DNA from: CAWAMR01 sp963783095
GTDB lineage: Bacteria; Planctomycetota; Planctomycetia; Gemmatales; Gemmataceae
NCBI GenBank assembly: GCA_963783095.1
Contig: CAWAMR010000004.1
Coordinates: 124,001-188,000, forward strand
Direction of reading: 5' to 3'
DNA: 64,000 nt
Positions within the stretch are counted from its first letter, which is position 1, and each line of letters opens with the position of its first letter. The notes below the pieces were generated by a model that was not told where the DNA came from, did not search any database, and saw nothing but the letters and a program-made list of their open reading frames with translations. The position numbers and the translations under genes were made by a program. Positions 39,320 to 47,976 of this stretch are shown piece by piece.

Positions 39320-41629
39320 ATGGTAGAGGGTTCAGACTTGTCCCGAAAACAGAAATTCAAAAGGGAACCTGTCCGAGAGATTTCTCCCGTGCAGGTCATC
39401 AAACGGACACTCGCGAAGGGAATGTTCGCGGACTCCTTGCACCAAGCCAAAAAGTTGGTGCGTCAAACAGCGACCGCCGAGCATTATGCAATCCTGCGCA
39501 AGGTCTATCTGGCCAGCGTCCAGAGTTTGTGCGAGCGCGACAGTTTTGTGAACGCTCATCCGCTCCTGACGGAGATGGAAAACCTCCCGGGCAACGACGC
39601 CCAGTGGTGGGAGCAAATCGCCGTCTTTCGTGCCGGACTCGGCGACTGGGCAGGTGCCTTGAAGGTTCTGGGAAATGTCCCGGATCCGGAAGCACCGAAG
39701 CGTCTGACCGGTGTAATCGCCGACCGAGCTTTGCGGCACGGGCAGCAGGGACGCAACGGCTTGCCCCCGATCTTCAAGCCGGCTTCGACCTGATTTCGAC
39801 CGCATTTCAGAAGTATGAGCTAAGCCAGGATGAGCAGGCGCGCGAAATACTTCAAGGAATCGGCACCCAGTCGCCGTTCCTTGACTGGAAATTGATGCTG
39901 CGCGGATTGATCGCCTATTCGAGTAACGATGACGCGCGAGCCGTCGAAAACTGGCAACGGCTCGACGGCAAAAGGCTACCCGCTCATTTGATCGCAAGTC
40001 TTCGCTATACCATCGATCCGACCTTCCGCACGGCCCAGCCTCACCAGGCAGCAGCTCGTCTCCAACAGCAGCTCGATTCCTCGTCTTCAGGAGTATTGCC
40101 GGGTTTGCGGCAAATTCAACGCCGTCTCGCCACCGAACAGGGTTTGCCGGAGGCGCTTCGGTTCGTCCAGACCATCGTTCCCGAATTGAAACGCACCCAT
40201 CCGAATCTGGTCGAGAAACTGGCGAATTGTTTTTACTGGGCGATCTATACCGGTGGTGAACCCGAAGATTTGAAGCCGTATCTCAGAGCGTTTGGCGCAC
40301 CCAAAGATGATCCGGAATTTGCTCGTCTTGAAGCCCTGGTCATGGACAAAATGGGAGAATTTGAAGCTGCAAACAAGTTCTGGCAAACCTATGAGAGATG
40401 GATTGCCGATCATCCGGCGCGCTGGCCGGGCGAGCAAGGTAATCGCGCTCGGGCCATGCTCTGGCAGCACATGGGCGAAAACGCCATGAATCATCTGGAG
40501 ATGCCGGATGACGATGACTTCAACTCTCTCCTCGACATTTTCAGCCCGCATGCCGCGACTCCAAAAACCGGTAGCGCTCAAGCCCTCGGGCGAAGAATGC
40601 TTCCGTCGTGCCTGGGAACTCGCTCCAACCTGGGAAAAACCGGCAACGACATTGTTTAATGTGCTCGTCGATACCGACAAGCTCGAAGCGGCCGAGAAAC
40701 TTTCTGAAAAGCTGTTGGAGCGATTCCCGAACGAGATCGAAGTGCTTGCATCGGTCGCCATGCTTCAGGAAAAACGCGGCAATCCCGCAGCAGCGCTGCA
40801 ATGTTTCAAGAAAGCGCTCCAATCCAATCCGTTGGATCGCACTCTGCGCGGCGGAGTATCGGTCATGTCGTACCGCCACGGCAGGGATTTGGCCATTGAC
40901 GGTGAGGCGGATCAGGCTCGTGCCGCCCTGCGCGAAGCGCTGGAGATGGACCCCGGAGGATCCAACATTGCCATCCGTTGTCTTTGGGCGGTCTGCGAGT
41001 TCAAATGGAAGAATATCGAGCGCGGCAACCAGTTGCTTGCGGAAGTCCAAAGCGATCCTTCGCTGCGCCTGGCGGTCGCATATCGCGTCACGGTTGAAGG
41101 GAGCCGGCTAAAGGCTCCCAAGCCAATCCTTGCTCCGTACCAGAAGGAATTTAGCGATGCTCTCGAGGGCCATCCGCCTGCTGCGGAGATATTCCCTCTG
41201 GCAAGTGCTGTGGAAGCCTATCGGAACGAACCGATCCCCTATCGCGGCTTGCAAACGCACGAAAAAAAGATTGCCGGTCTGGTACAGAAGCTTATAAGCA
41301 ACAACCCAGCTGAGGGCGAACTGGAGAAATTCGGCATGACTTTGCTGAGACTGAAGTCGTGGCGTTTTTTGAAGACCTGCGCCGAACAGGGACATAAGCG
41401 GTTTCCCAAAAACCCCTATTTCCAGTACTTTCTGGGCGAGCACGAGCTGGGCAAGAAGAATTGCCGAGAATATCAAGTCGCAGCGTTTTTCAAAAGAGCG
41501 CAGAAATTGATGGAAGGGTCTAATGACGAGAGGTATCGATTCCTGCGCGAGGCGATTGACCGCGCCCGGCAAGAATTCCCTGAAATTGACGGATTCATGC
41601 AGGACAGGGGATCGTTCTTTGATTTTTGA
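39320..41629 (+). CDS. TPR-repeat protein, first gene of the chaperone/MoxR operon (two frame breaks)
   Basis: Three frames (39320 to about 39780, then to about 40560, then to 41629) give a protein of about 768 residues, all helical. TPR-like helices are clear in KLEAAEKLSEKLLERFPNEI and PAAALQCFKKALQSNPLDRT and again in EADQARAALREALEMDPGG. The N-terminal 30 residues are basic. No signal peptide or membrane segment. As first gene of a plus-strand series (J-like, GrpE, Hsp70, and on to MoxR) it may act as a scaffold or client adaptor for the chaperones; that is inference from position. Confidence 0.7.
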
Positions 41630-41690
41630 TCGTTCCGTCGTCTCTTAAGCCAACGAATCGAAATTCTTTACTTGGAGCGTTCGACTCGCC

Positions 41691-41987
41691 ATGAATGATC
41701 CCTATATAGTCCTCGGGGTTGCCCCCGAAAGCGACGATGAGACCATCCGCAAACGTTACCTGGAACTGGTGCGACAATTTCCGCCGGAGCAGCACGCGGA
41801 AAAGTTCTCCGCCATCCGTGCTGCCTACGAGGTCTTGCGCAACCTCGATAGTCGCGTGAAGCACCGATTGTTTGAACAAGGAAAACGAGACAGCATCGAA
41901 GACATTATCGAGGAGGTCGCATGTCGGACGCCGCGCCGCCGTTTCAGCCTGCAATCGCTGCTCCAGATGCATCGAGGGAACCGTTGA
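41691..41987 (+). CDS. J-domain-like protein lacking the HPD motif
   Basis: A 98-residue protein. Residues 1-65 follow the J-domain pattern: DPYIVLGVAPESDDETIRKR as helix I/II, and HAEKFSAIRAAYEVLRN as helix III with the expected spacing and the DSRVKHRLF end. The loop that should carry His-Pro-Asp reads QFPPEQ, so H and D are lost; HPD is needed for stimulating Hsp70 ATPase in known J proteins. The 3' end overlaps the GrpE gene by 67 bases, and GAGGAGG for GrpE lies within it. It probably binds the Hsp70 of this operon in a non-canonical manner or as an inactive adaptor. Confidence 0.75.
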   Translation: MNDPYIVLGVAPESDDETIRKRYLELVRQFPPEQHAEKFSAIRAAYEVLRNLDSRVKHRLFEQGKRDSIEDIIEEVACRTPRRRFSLQSLLQMHRGNR

Positions 41988-42853
41988 CGAACGAGCGGAT
42001 CGAGCAGGTTCTGGGCGATTTTCGAGACTGGCTGCGTAAGACGTCCGAACCGGAATCCGCAATACGACCTCCCGAAAACCCCGTCGATCTCTATACATTG
42101 GTAAACCAGTTTACCGGGTTGAGACAGGAGGTAAATCTTCAGACGAAATCAACGCGCTCCGCGCTCGAGCAGAATGCGGCAACCCTGGACGGATATCGTT
42201 CCGCGCTGGCTCAAATGGAAGAAACTCTGGATGACCTGCGCACGTCACAAGAATCGGCCGGCGCGACGAAAGCCGAGGAATTGCTCAAGCCGGCGATCAA
42301 GGGGATTATCGATGTCTACGATGCCTTGGCTTTGGCCCGTCATCAAGTGATGCGCCAACGCGACTCTCTGTTGCAGGTTTTCCGGGATTTGGAACAGTCG
42401 TTTACGATTGAGTCGCCTCCGAATATCGATGACGTTGCGCTTCCTGCAAAACCGGAGCGCGGTTTTTGGGCTCGACTCTTTGGTGGAAATTCAGCTGCGA
42501 CTGTGGGCAACGACCTGCATCGATCGCTCCACCAGTGGCATGACCGAGTCACGCGGGAGTCGCAGATGAGACACGAGAAGGTGAAGTCGACTTCGTTGAT
42601 GTTCGGCCAGGTATTCGATGGTTTGATTACCGGATATAGCATGAGTCTGAATCGTATCGATCGGCTGCTGCCGCTTCTGGATTTGGAGCCAATGGCCTGT
42701 TTGGGGCAGCCTTTCGATCCGGAAATCATGGAAGTGATCGATGTCGTCATCGACAGTGGTCGTCCTTCGGGCGAGGTCATCGAAGAGGTTCGTCGCGGTT
42801 ATCGCAGGCTCGAACAGATTTATCGTTATGCGCAGGTTCGCGTCGCGAAATAG
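41921..42853 (+). CDS. GrpE-type nucleotide exchange factor
   Basis: 310 residues, longer than housekeeping GrpE (about 190-200). A helical region with coiled-coil character (about 70-130) leads to KPAIKGIIDVYDALALAR, the GrpE helix. A charged insert (about 165-215) precedes the C-terminal beta-wing domain, clear from PFDPEIMEVIDVVIDSGRPS and GEVIEEVRRGYRR. It should release ADP from the Hsp70 encoded 37 bases downstream. The extra insert and the dedicated gene order argue for a specialised paralogue, not the general GrpE. Confidence 0.85.
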   Translation: MSDAAPPFQPAIAAPDASREPLTNERIEQVLGDFRDWLRKTSEPESAIRPPENPVDLYTLVNQFTGLRQEVNLQTKSTRSALEQNAATLDGYRSALAQMEETLDDLRTSQESAGATKAEELLKPAIKGIIDVYDALALARHQVMRQRDSLLQVFRDLEQSFTIESPPNIDDVALPAKPERGFWARLFGGNSAATVGNDLHRSLHQWHDRVTRESQMRHEKVKSTSLMFGQVFDGLITGYSMSLNRIDRLLPLLDLEPMACLGQPFDPEIMEVIDVVIDSGRPSGEVIEEVRRGYRRLEQIYRYAQVRVAK

Positions 42854-42890
42854 GGCGGCTTGAGTTGCATCATTTAAGGAGGAAAATGCC

Positions 42891-44744
42891 ATGGCAAACA
42901 GGATTGTCGGTATCGACTTGGGCACCACCAACAGCGAGGTTGCCATCATTCGCGATGGGCAGCCTTTTGTCATTCCCGGCGAGGACGGCGACCCCATCTT
43001 GCCGTCGTTCGTGGGCTTATCCTCTGACGGCAAACTTTTGGTCGGCAAGGCAGCGCGCAATCAATGGGCGCTGGCATCGGAACGAACGATCAAATCGATC
43101 AAGCGGAAGATGGGACAGGACGTCAAAGTTCCTCTGGGCGGCACCGAGTATACACCGCCGGAGATTTCGGCCATGATCTTGCGCGCGCTGAAGGATCGCG
43201 CGGCCAAGTATCTGGGCGAGGAAATCACGAAAGCGGTCATCACCGTTCCCGCATACTTCAACGACAGTCAACGACAGGCCACGATCGAGGCCGGGAGTCT
43301 GGCCGGTCTTGAGGTGATGCGGATTCTCAACGAACCGACTGCCGCAGCGCTGACTTACGACCCGCGCCAATCGGAAGGATTGCGGGTTCTCGTCTACGAT
43401 CTGGGCGGTGGAACTTTTGATGTCTCGATTGTTCATGCCGAAGGCGGTGTCGTCGAAGTCCTCGCCAGCCACGGTGACACCCAACTCGGCGGCGACGATT
43501 TTGACGAACTTTTGCTGAACCATATCTGCGATCGTTTCAAGCAAGAGCACGACATCGATCTGCGCGAGAATCGAACGACCAAGGCCCGCCTTGGCCACGC
43601 TGCCGAGGCGGCGAAGCGTGCGCTTTCGGATCATCCGTTTGTGAAGGTCGAGGAAGAGTTTATCGGCGAGAAGAACGGGATCGCATTACATCTGTCCATG
43701 GAGGTTAGCCGGGAAGCATACGAGGGCTTGATCAGGCCCCTGATCGATCGCACCATGGATTGCGTGCAACGATCCCTCGACGATGCCAAGGTCACTGCCC
43801 GGCAAATTGATCGCGTTGTCCTGGTGGGCGGCAGCACGCGCACGCCCCTGGTGAGCCAACTTCTCGAAAGCCGGCTCAGCAAGCCCGCTCACCGCGAGAT
43901 CAACCCCGATCTGTGCGTGGCCATGGGCGCTGCGGTTCAAGGCGCAATCATCGCGGGATCGGATGTCGGTGCAGTGCTGGTGGACATCACTCCTCATTCG
44001 ATGGGCATTAAAGCGGTCGATTCGATGGACCCATTCTCGATGTATGGGCCTGTTTTTCACTTTGCCCCGATCATCCCGCGCGGCACGCCGTTGCCGGCTT
44101 CGAGAAGCGAAGTATTCCGGACGGTGTCGGATCGGCAAGAACGCGTCGAGATCGACATTTACCAAGGCGAGAGCGATGACGTCCGTCGCAATCATCAGGT
44201 GGGGATGTTTCATATTGAGGGACTGGCACCGGTACCGGCCGGCAATCAACTGGTCGTGCAGTTGGATCTTACACTCGATGGGATTCTGAAAGTGTCGGCC
44301 CGCGAGAAGGCGACAGGGTTGCAGAAACATATCACCATCGAAAACGCTCTGGGACGTTTCAGCGACGAGGAACGTCATGCAGCATCGTCACGACTCGAAG
44401 AGTTGTGGCAACAAGGCTTCAACGAACAATTTGCCGACTCACCTGAGGACGACGAGGACGAAGGGGAAGAATCACCGTTCGTCGAATCGACGGGCCGCAA
44501 CATGGCTCCGGTCATGCCGGTGCTGGATGCGGGTCCGCGCGAAGGCCAGCGAGAGGCCGTCCATGCCCGCGCGTTGCTGGAGAAAGCCGAACGACTTCGC
44601 GAGAAGGCGACAACGGACGATCAGCGCGATCTCGATCGCCTCATGGAAAAGGTTCGCGTGGCGTTAAACGATCGGCAATGGCCCATCGTTCAAACCGCCG
44701 GCGATGAATTGGCGGATGTGCTTTTTTATCTGGAAGATGCTTGA
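42891..44744 (+). CDS. Hsp70 family chaperone (specialised DnaK paralogue)
   Basis: 617 residues; AGGAGG precedes the ATG. The actin-like ATPase is complete: phosphate-1 GIDLGTTNSEVAI, VPAYFNDSQRQAT, NEPTAAALTY, phosphate-2 VYDLGGGTFDVSI and adenosine motif VVLVGGSTRTPLV. The substrate-binding beta domain is diverged (MYGPVFHFAPIIPRGTPLP; VEIDIYQGESDDV is retained), and the lid is interrupted by an acidic stretch of Asp/Glu near residue 520. The C-terminus ends FYLEDA without the EEVD-like tail. Its own GrpE and J-like protein precede it, and MoxR/vWA genes follow, so it is likely dedicated to this system. Confidence 0.92.
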   Translation: MANRIVGIDLGTTNSEVAIIRDGQPFVIPGEDGDPILPSFVGLSSDGKLLVGKAARNQWALASERTIKSIKRKMGQDVKVPLGGTEYTPPEISAMILRALKDRAAKYLGEEITKAVITVPAYFNDSQRQATIEAGSLAGLEVMRILNEPTAAALTYDPRQSEGLRVLVYDLGGGTFDVSIVHAEGGVVEVLASHGDTQLGGDDFDELLLNHICDRFKQEHDIDLRENRTTKARLGHAAEAAKRALSDHPFVKVEEEFIGEKNGIALHLSMEVSREAYEGLIRPLIDRTMDCVQRSLDDAKVTARQIDRVVLVGGSTRTPLVSQLLESRLSKPAHREINPDLCVAMGAAVQGAIIAGSDVGAVLVDITPHSMGIKAVDSMDPFSMYGPVFHFAPIIPRGTPLPASRSEVFRTVSDRQERVEIDIYQGESDDVRRNHQVGMFHIEGLAPVPAGNQLVVQLDLTLDGILKVSAREKATGLQKHITIENALGRFSDEERHAASSRLEELWQQGFNEQFADSPEDDEDEGEESPFVESTGRNMAPVMPVLDAGPREGQREAVHARALLEKAERLREKATTDDQRDLDRLMEKVRVALNDRQWPIVQTAGDELADVLFYLEDA

Positions 44745-44762
44745 GCGATTCGAGGTATTGCG

Positions 44763-45056
44763 ATGCTACGCTGTCCCGTTTGTCGTGCGGAGAATAGCCA
44801 GGGACCAAACTGTCGGCGCTGCAAAGCCGACTTGTCGCTCTTGTTCGCCCTGGAGCAACAGCGTGATTGCTGCATTCACGCTGCACGAGAAGCGATCCGC
44901 GCGGAAGACTGGTCCCTCGCCCAATATCATACCGTTGAAGCGGCAACGATTCGTAGCGACGAAACGGTCCAGCGCCTTGAAGCCCTGATCGCCATCCTAC
45001 GCGGTGATTTCCAGAGGGCTTGGGCGCAGTATCGCTCGATGATGACACCAGTCTAA
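44763..45056 (+). CDS. Small zinc-ribbon protein
   Basis: A 97-residue protein starting 18 bases after the Hsp70 stop. The N-terminus is a treble-clef-like zinc ribbon with C4-x2-C7 and C17-x2-C20 (LRCPVCRAENSQGPNCRRC). The rest is two or three helices resembling a single TPR-like unit (RAEDWSLAQYHTVEAATIR). No enzyme function is suggested; a binding or adaptor role within the chaperone operon is likely. Confidence 0.7.
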   Translation: MLRCPVCRAENSQGPNCRRCKADLSLLFALEQQRDCCIHAAREAIRAEDWSLAQYHTVEAATIRSDETVQRLEALIAILRGDFQRAWAQYRSMMTPV

Positions 45057-45115
45057 CGCGGAGTTTGTCAATAACCTTCCCTGCCATCCAATCATTGCAC
45101 CGACAATCAATATCC

Positions 45116-45736
45116 ATGCCAAGTTTCGCCCGATTTCTCGAACGACTTCTTTTTCAGGGGGAAATTGTCTACGCTGCTCCTCCGGCCCTTGTGGACGCGG
45201 AGCGAACTGCCTGCCTTCGCTTCCTGACAGACTGTTACGAACTGGACCGTTTGGCGGTTGCAGGCCCACCGATTCCGTTCGACCCTGAAGCGAGTCTCTC
45301 AGCGGCCTGGTTCGTTGCAAGGGCGGGATGGTATCTCATCTGCGCTGATGAACCCGCCCAAACATGGCAAGATACTCTCGCGATCCAAACGAAACACCGA
45401 ACCTGGACTGCCGATCTCTCGGCAGATCTGACTCTAAGATTTGCTGCGACGCTTCACCGACGGGCTTTCGCACGGGCAGCCGACGATCCTCTGACTCGAG
45501 TACTGGAACGCGAGCTTTCCCGTTGGCCCCTTTCGGGAGTTTTGGCCGATCTATCGACAGAACCAGCTGGGGATCTGAACTTCGGCGGGCATCCCGGCTT
45601 ACAATTGTTGTACGCTGAGCGCCTCGCTGCAAACCCGAAACCGCACTGGATGCCGAAGGAAGGCCGAACGCTCGAAGTGGTTGAGTGGGTCACACAAGGA
45701 ACCCGAACCAATCGTGCCGTAACCGTGTCCGAATAG
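45116..45736 (+). CDS. Unknown protein of the MoxR/vWA operon
   Basis: From MPSFARFLERLLFQGEIV (45116) it has 206 residues. The start inside the longer open frame is preferred because the region upstream overlaps the zinc-ribbon gene and has no homology-like character. Soluble, mixed alpha/beta, without motifs that I recognise; it ends TRTNRAVTVSE. By position it corresponds to the small accessory (bpX-named) proteins reported beside MoxR-vWA-propeller genes, but I cannot assign it to any of them from sequence alone. Confidence 0.6.
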   Translation: MPSFARFLERLLFQGEIVYAAPPALVDAERTACLRFLTDCYELDRLAVAGPPIPFDPEASLSAAWFVARAGWYLICADEPAQTWQDTLAIQTKHRTWTADLSADLTLRFAATLHRRAFARAADDPLTRVLERELSRWPLSGVLADLSTEPAGDLNFGGHPGLQLLYAERLAANPKPHWMPKEGRTLEVVEWVTQGTRTNRAVTVSE

Positions 45737-45761
45737 TTGAAAACCGGACACCAAATTATCG

Positions 45762-46039
45762 ATGACGCGGAGCGTCTTCGGTCTGCGTACCCTGAAAGGG
45801 TAATACAACACAGCCCAGGGTCGCCGTACTCGGCGCACCCTGGGAAACTCGCAACCCGACGGCAGCTTCAACGACGATGTGGAGCGTCGTCCGTCTGGCC
45901 GGCGACGACCGCGTCAGAACAAAATGATAGATGAGGAACCGCCGGTGAAGATTTCCCAGGGTGCGCCGAGTACGGCGACCCTGGGCTGTGTTCAGCGCAC
46001 TCCTTCAGAGTGCAAAGACCGAAGACGCTTCGCGTCGTC
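45762..46039. repeat. Long imperfect inverted repeat (MITE-like) between operon genes
   Basis: Arms at about 45762-45845 and 45952-46039 match as reverse complements over about 85 bases, with the best-conserved core around CCCAGGGTCGCCGTACTCGG. That core is itself a hairpin closing with CACCCTGGG. The interior (about 105 bases) and the right flank share a direct duplication: 45883-45951 resembles 46031-46097, including AGAACAAAATGATA and GAGGAACCGCC before a GTG. No transposase is present. Confidence 0.85.
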
Positions 46040-46092
46040 GGTCTGGCTGGCAACAACTGCGTCCGAACAAAATGATAAACGAGGAACCGCCC

Positions 46093-47235
46093 GTGAACGA
46101 CGATATCGCGTCGAACCTGCAACGATCCGTGATCGCTCCGCTCAAGCATCGCTTCGTCGGACGCGAGGAAGTCGTTGACCTCATCGCCCTGGCACTGGTT
46201 GCGGGCGAACATCTGTTTCTATACGGCCCCCCAGGTACGGCGAAGTCGGCTTTGATTCGAGCATTTGCACAGTCCGTTGCCGGTCGATACTTTGAGTATT
46301 TGCTGACTCGCTTCTCGGAACCCAATGAACTCTTTGGCCCCATCGATCTCGTCAAACTCCGCGAAGGAACGGTCACCACCGTCATCACAGGGATGTTGCC
46401 GGAAGCTGAGTTTGTCTTTCTCGATGAGTTGTTCAATGCCAACAGTGCGATTCTCAATAATCTCCTGACGGTCCTCAACGAACGGATTTTTCGCCGGGGC
46501 GCGGAAACGCATCAGCTCCCATTGCTATCGCTTTTTTCCGCATCGAATCATCTGCCCGAAGATGAGGCTCTGGGTGCTCTTTTCGACCGATTCTTGTTGC
46601 GCTGTCGGGTTCAACCGTTACCTCGGGAAAGCATGCCTCGACTATTTCAGGCCGGTTGGGAACTGGAACGCGGGTTGAGCCGGCAACTTACACCGGAAGA
46701 ATATCCGGTTACCGCCGCCAATCTACGCGACCTGTCGCGTAGAGTCTTCGATGTTGATCTATCTCCGATCGGCGAGCTTTATGCGGATGTCGCCTTCAAG
46801 ATTCGCGATCTGGGTATCGCCTTGTCGGATCGACGCGCTGTGAAAGTCTTGAAACTGGTCGCTGCATCGGCGGTATTGTGTGGCAGGAAGACAGTGCTGG
46901 GGTCCGATCTCTGGGTATTCCGCTATGTGTGGGATCGCGACGAGCAAATCGGTCCGTTGGAATCGCTGGTTCAGGAAGTCCTTCGCAAGCAGCCTACCGA
47001 ACAAGCGCATCGACTGGCCGCGATTCCCGAGAAGGTTGACGCCGAACGTCTTGCTTCGGAACTTGTGGATGTCGAAAGGCAATTGCAGGAATCCAATCCC
47101 AGTCTTGCGGCTCTGGCCCGGCTGCGCGAGCAAACGTACCGGCTATCGGATCAGGCCGCTTGGGTGGCCGATGGCGCTGTTCGACAACATCTTCTCACCC
47201 GTTCGGCGGAGATTCTGGAAAAGATCGGCTCATGA
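46093..47235 (+). CDS. MoxR-type AAA+ ATPase
   Basis: The GTG at 46093 is taken as start because GAGGA stands seven bases upstream; an in-frame ATG exists at 46072. The 380-residue protein is a RavA/MoxR-like AAA+ ATPase: FVGREEVVDLIALAL, Walker A GPPGTAKS (45-52), Walker B FVFLDE (107-112), sensor 1 SASNHLPE (N152) and the arginine-finger region LFDRF (R166). The C-terminal 100 residues form a helical lid. MoxR proteins act with vWA-domain partners to remodel or activate protein complexes. The next gene starts in an ATGA overlap, and the vWA partner is two genes downstream. Confidence 0.9.
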   Translation: MNDDIASNLQRSVIAPLKHRFVGREEVVDLIALALVAGEHLFLYGPPGTAKSALIRAFAQSVAGRYFEYLLTRFSEPNELFGPIDLVKLREGTVTTVITGMLPEAEFVFLDELFNANSAILNNLLTVLNERIFRRGAETHQLPLLSLFSASNHLPEDEALGALFDRFLLRCRVQPLPRESMPRLFQAGWELERGLSRQLTPEEYPVTAANLRDLSRRVFDVDLSPIGELYADVAFKIRDLGIALSDRRAVKVLKLVAASAVLCGRKTVLGSDLWVFRYVWDRDEQIGPLESLVQEVLRKQPTEQAHRLAAIPEKVDAERLASELVDVERQLQESNPSLAALARLREQTYRLSDQAAWVADGAVRQHLLTRSAEILEKIGS

Positions 47236-47957
47236 CAACATTGGCCGCACTCGATCGCGTTCGGGACACCAGGCTCCCGAAGGCTGGGCTGGCAACCCTT
47301 GCCCATTTGCGGAACCAGCAGGAGATCCGTGTCGTTGAGTTTGCGGACGGAGCCTGGATCTTCTGGGAGGGCGAACGTCCCACCGTCTTGCAACTGCTTC
47401 TGGGCATTCCGAATGTTGAATTGTTCGTTCCGAAAAACTCGGACTGGGTCCGTATCGATCGCCATGTACCCACGTTCGCGGTTCCGGATCGAGATGCATC
47501 GACCCGTTTGGAAAACACGATCCTTCCTCTCGCGGTGCAACCGACTCTCATCTCGGAATCGACTTTTCAGCGAATTTCCGTTTCTCCGGTTCGCTGCGAG
47601 AAAGCCCACCCAACTTCGGCGGTGTGTTGTGAAATCGAAGCGCTGCGCACCTGGGCTGATACTGCATTGACCCGCGAGATCAACGCCATTCGCGCAGCGC
47701 GCAAGGGGAAAATGGCCTGGTTGCTGGGGAGCGATTTACCAGTACTCGCAAAAGCCGAACGATTTTGGGGAAACAAGTTACTGGTACCACTCGGTTATCG
47801 ACCCGAACCCGCCTGGCCGGAATCGGTCTTGGTCGATGTGGCTGGGATCGAGAAAGGTGAATTGCTGGTCTTGCGGCCGGACCGCGTGGAGACTTTGCCA
47901 CTGGATGCCTTTCAACACTTGACGCGAGCGGCGATTCGACTCGCAGTGCTGGAATGA
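47232..47957 (+). CDS. Unknown protein between MoxR and vWA genes
   Basis: 241 residues, starting at the ATG that overlaps the MoxR stop (ATGA). Soluble alpha/beta protein, with LTREINAIRAARKGKMAWLL near the middle and a C-terminal segment ending LTRAAIRLAVLE. No catalytic motif recognised. The tight coupling to MoxR on one side and the 19-base gap to the vWA/propeller gene on the other suggest that it is a structural part of the same complex; in reported MoxR-vWA-propeller systems a small accessory protein takes this place. Assignment by context only. Confidence 0.6.
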   Translation: MTTLAALDRVRDTRLPKAGLATLAHLRNQQEIRVVEFADGAWIFWEGERPTVLQLLLGIPNVELFVPKNSDWVRIDRHVPTFAVPDRDASTRLENTILPLAVQPTLISESTFQRISVSPVRCEKAHPTSAVCCEIEALRTWADTALTREINAIRAARKGKMAWLLGSDLPVLAKAERFWGNKLLVPLGYRPEPAWPESVLVDVAGIEKGELLVLRPDRVETLPLDAFQHLTRAAIRLAVLE

Positions 47958-47976
47958 TTTGCCCTGAGAGAATGCC

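Noticed and set aside
41921..44744. General housekeeping GrpE-DnaK pair
   Set aside because: GrpE is far longer than usual, the J protein lacks HPD, the Hsp70 tail is atypical and the genes continue into MoxR/vWA, so a specialised set is more likely.
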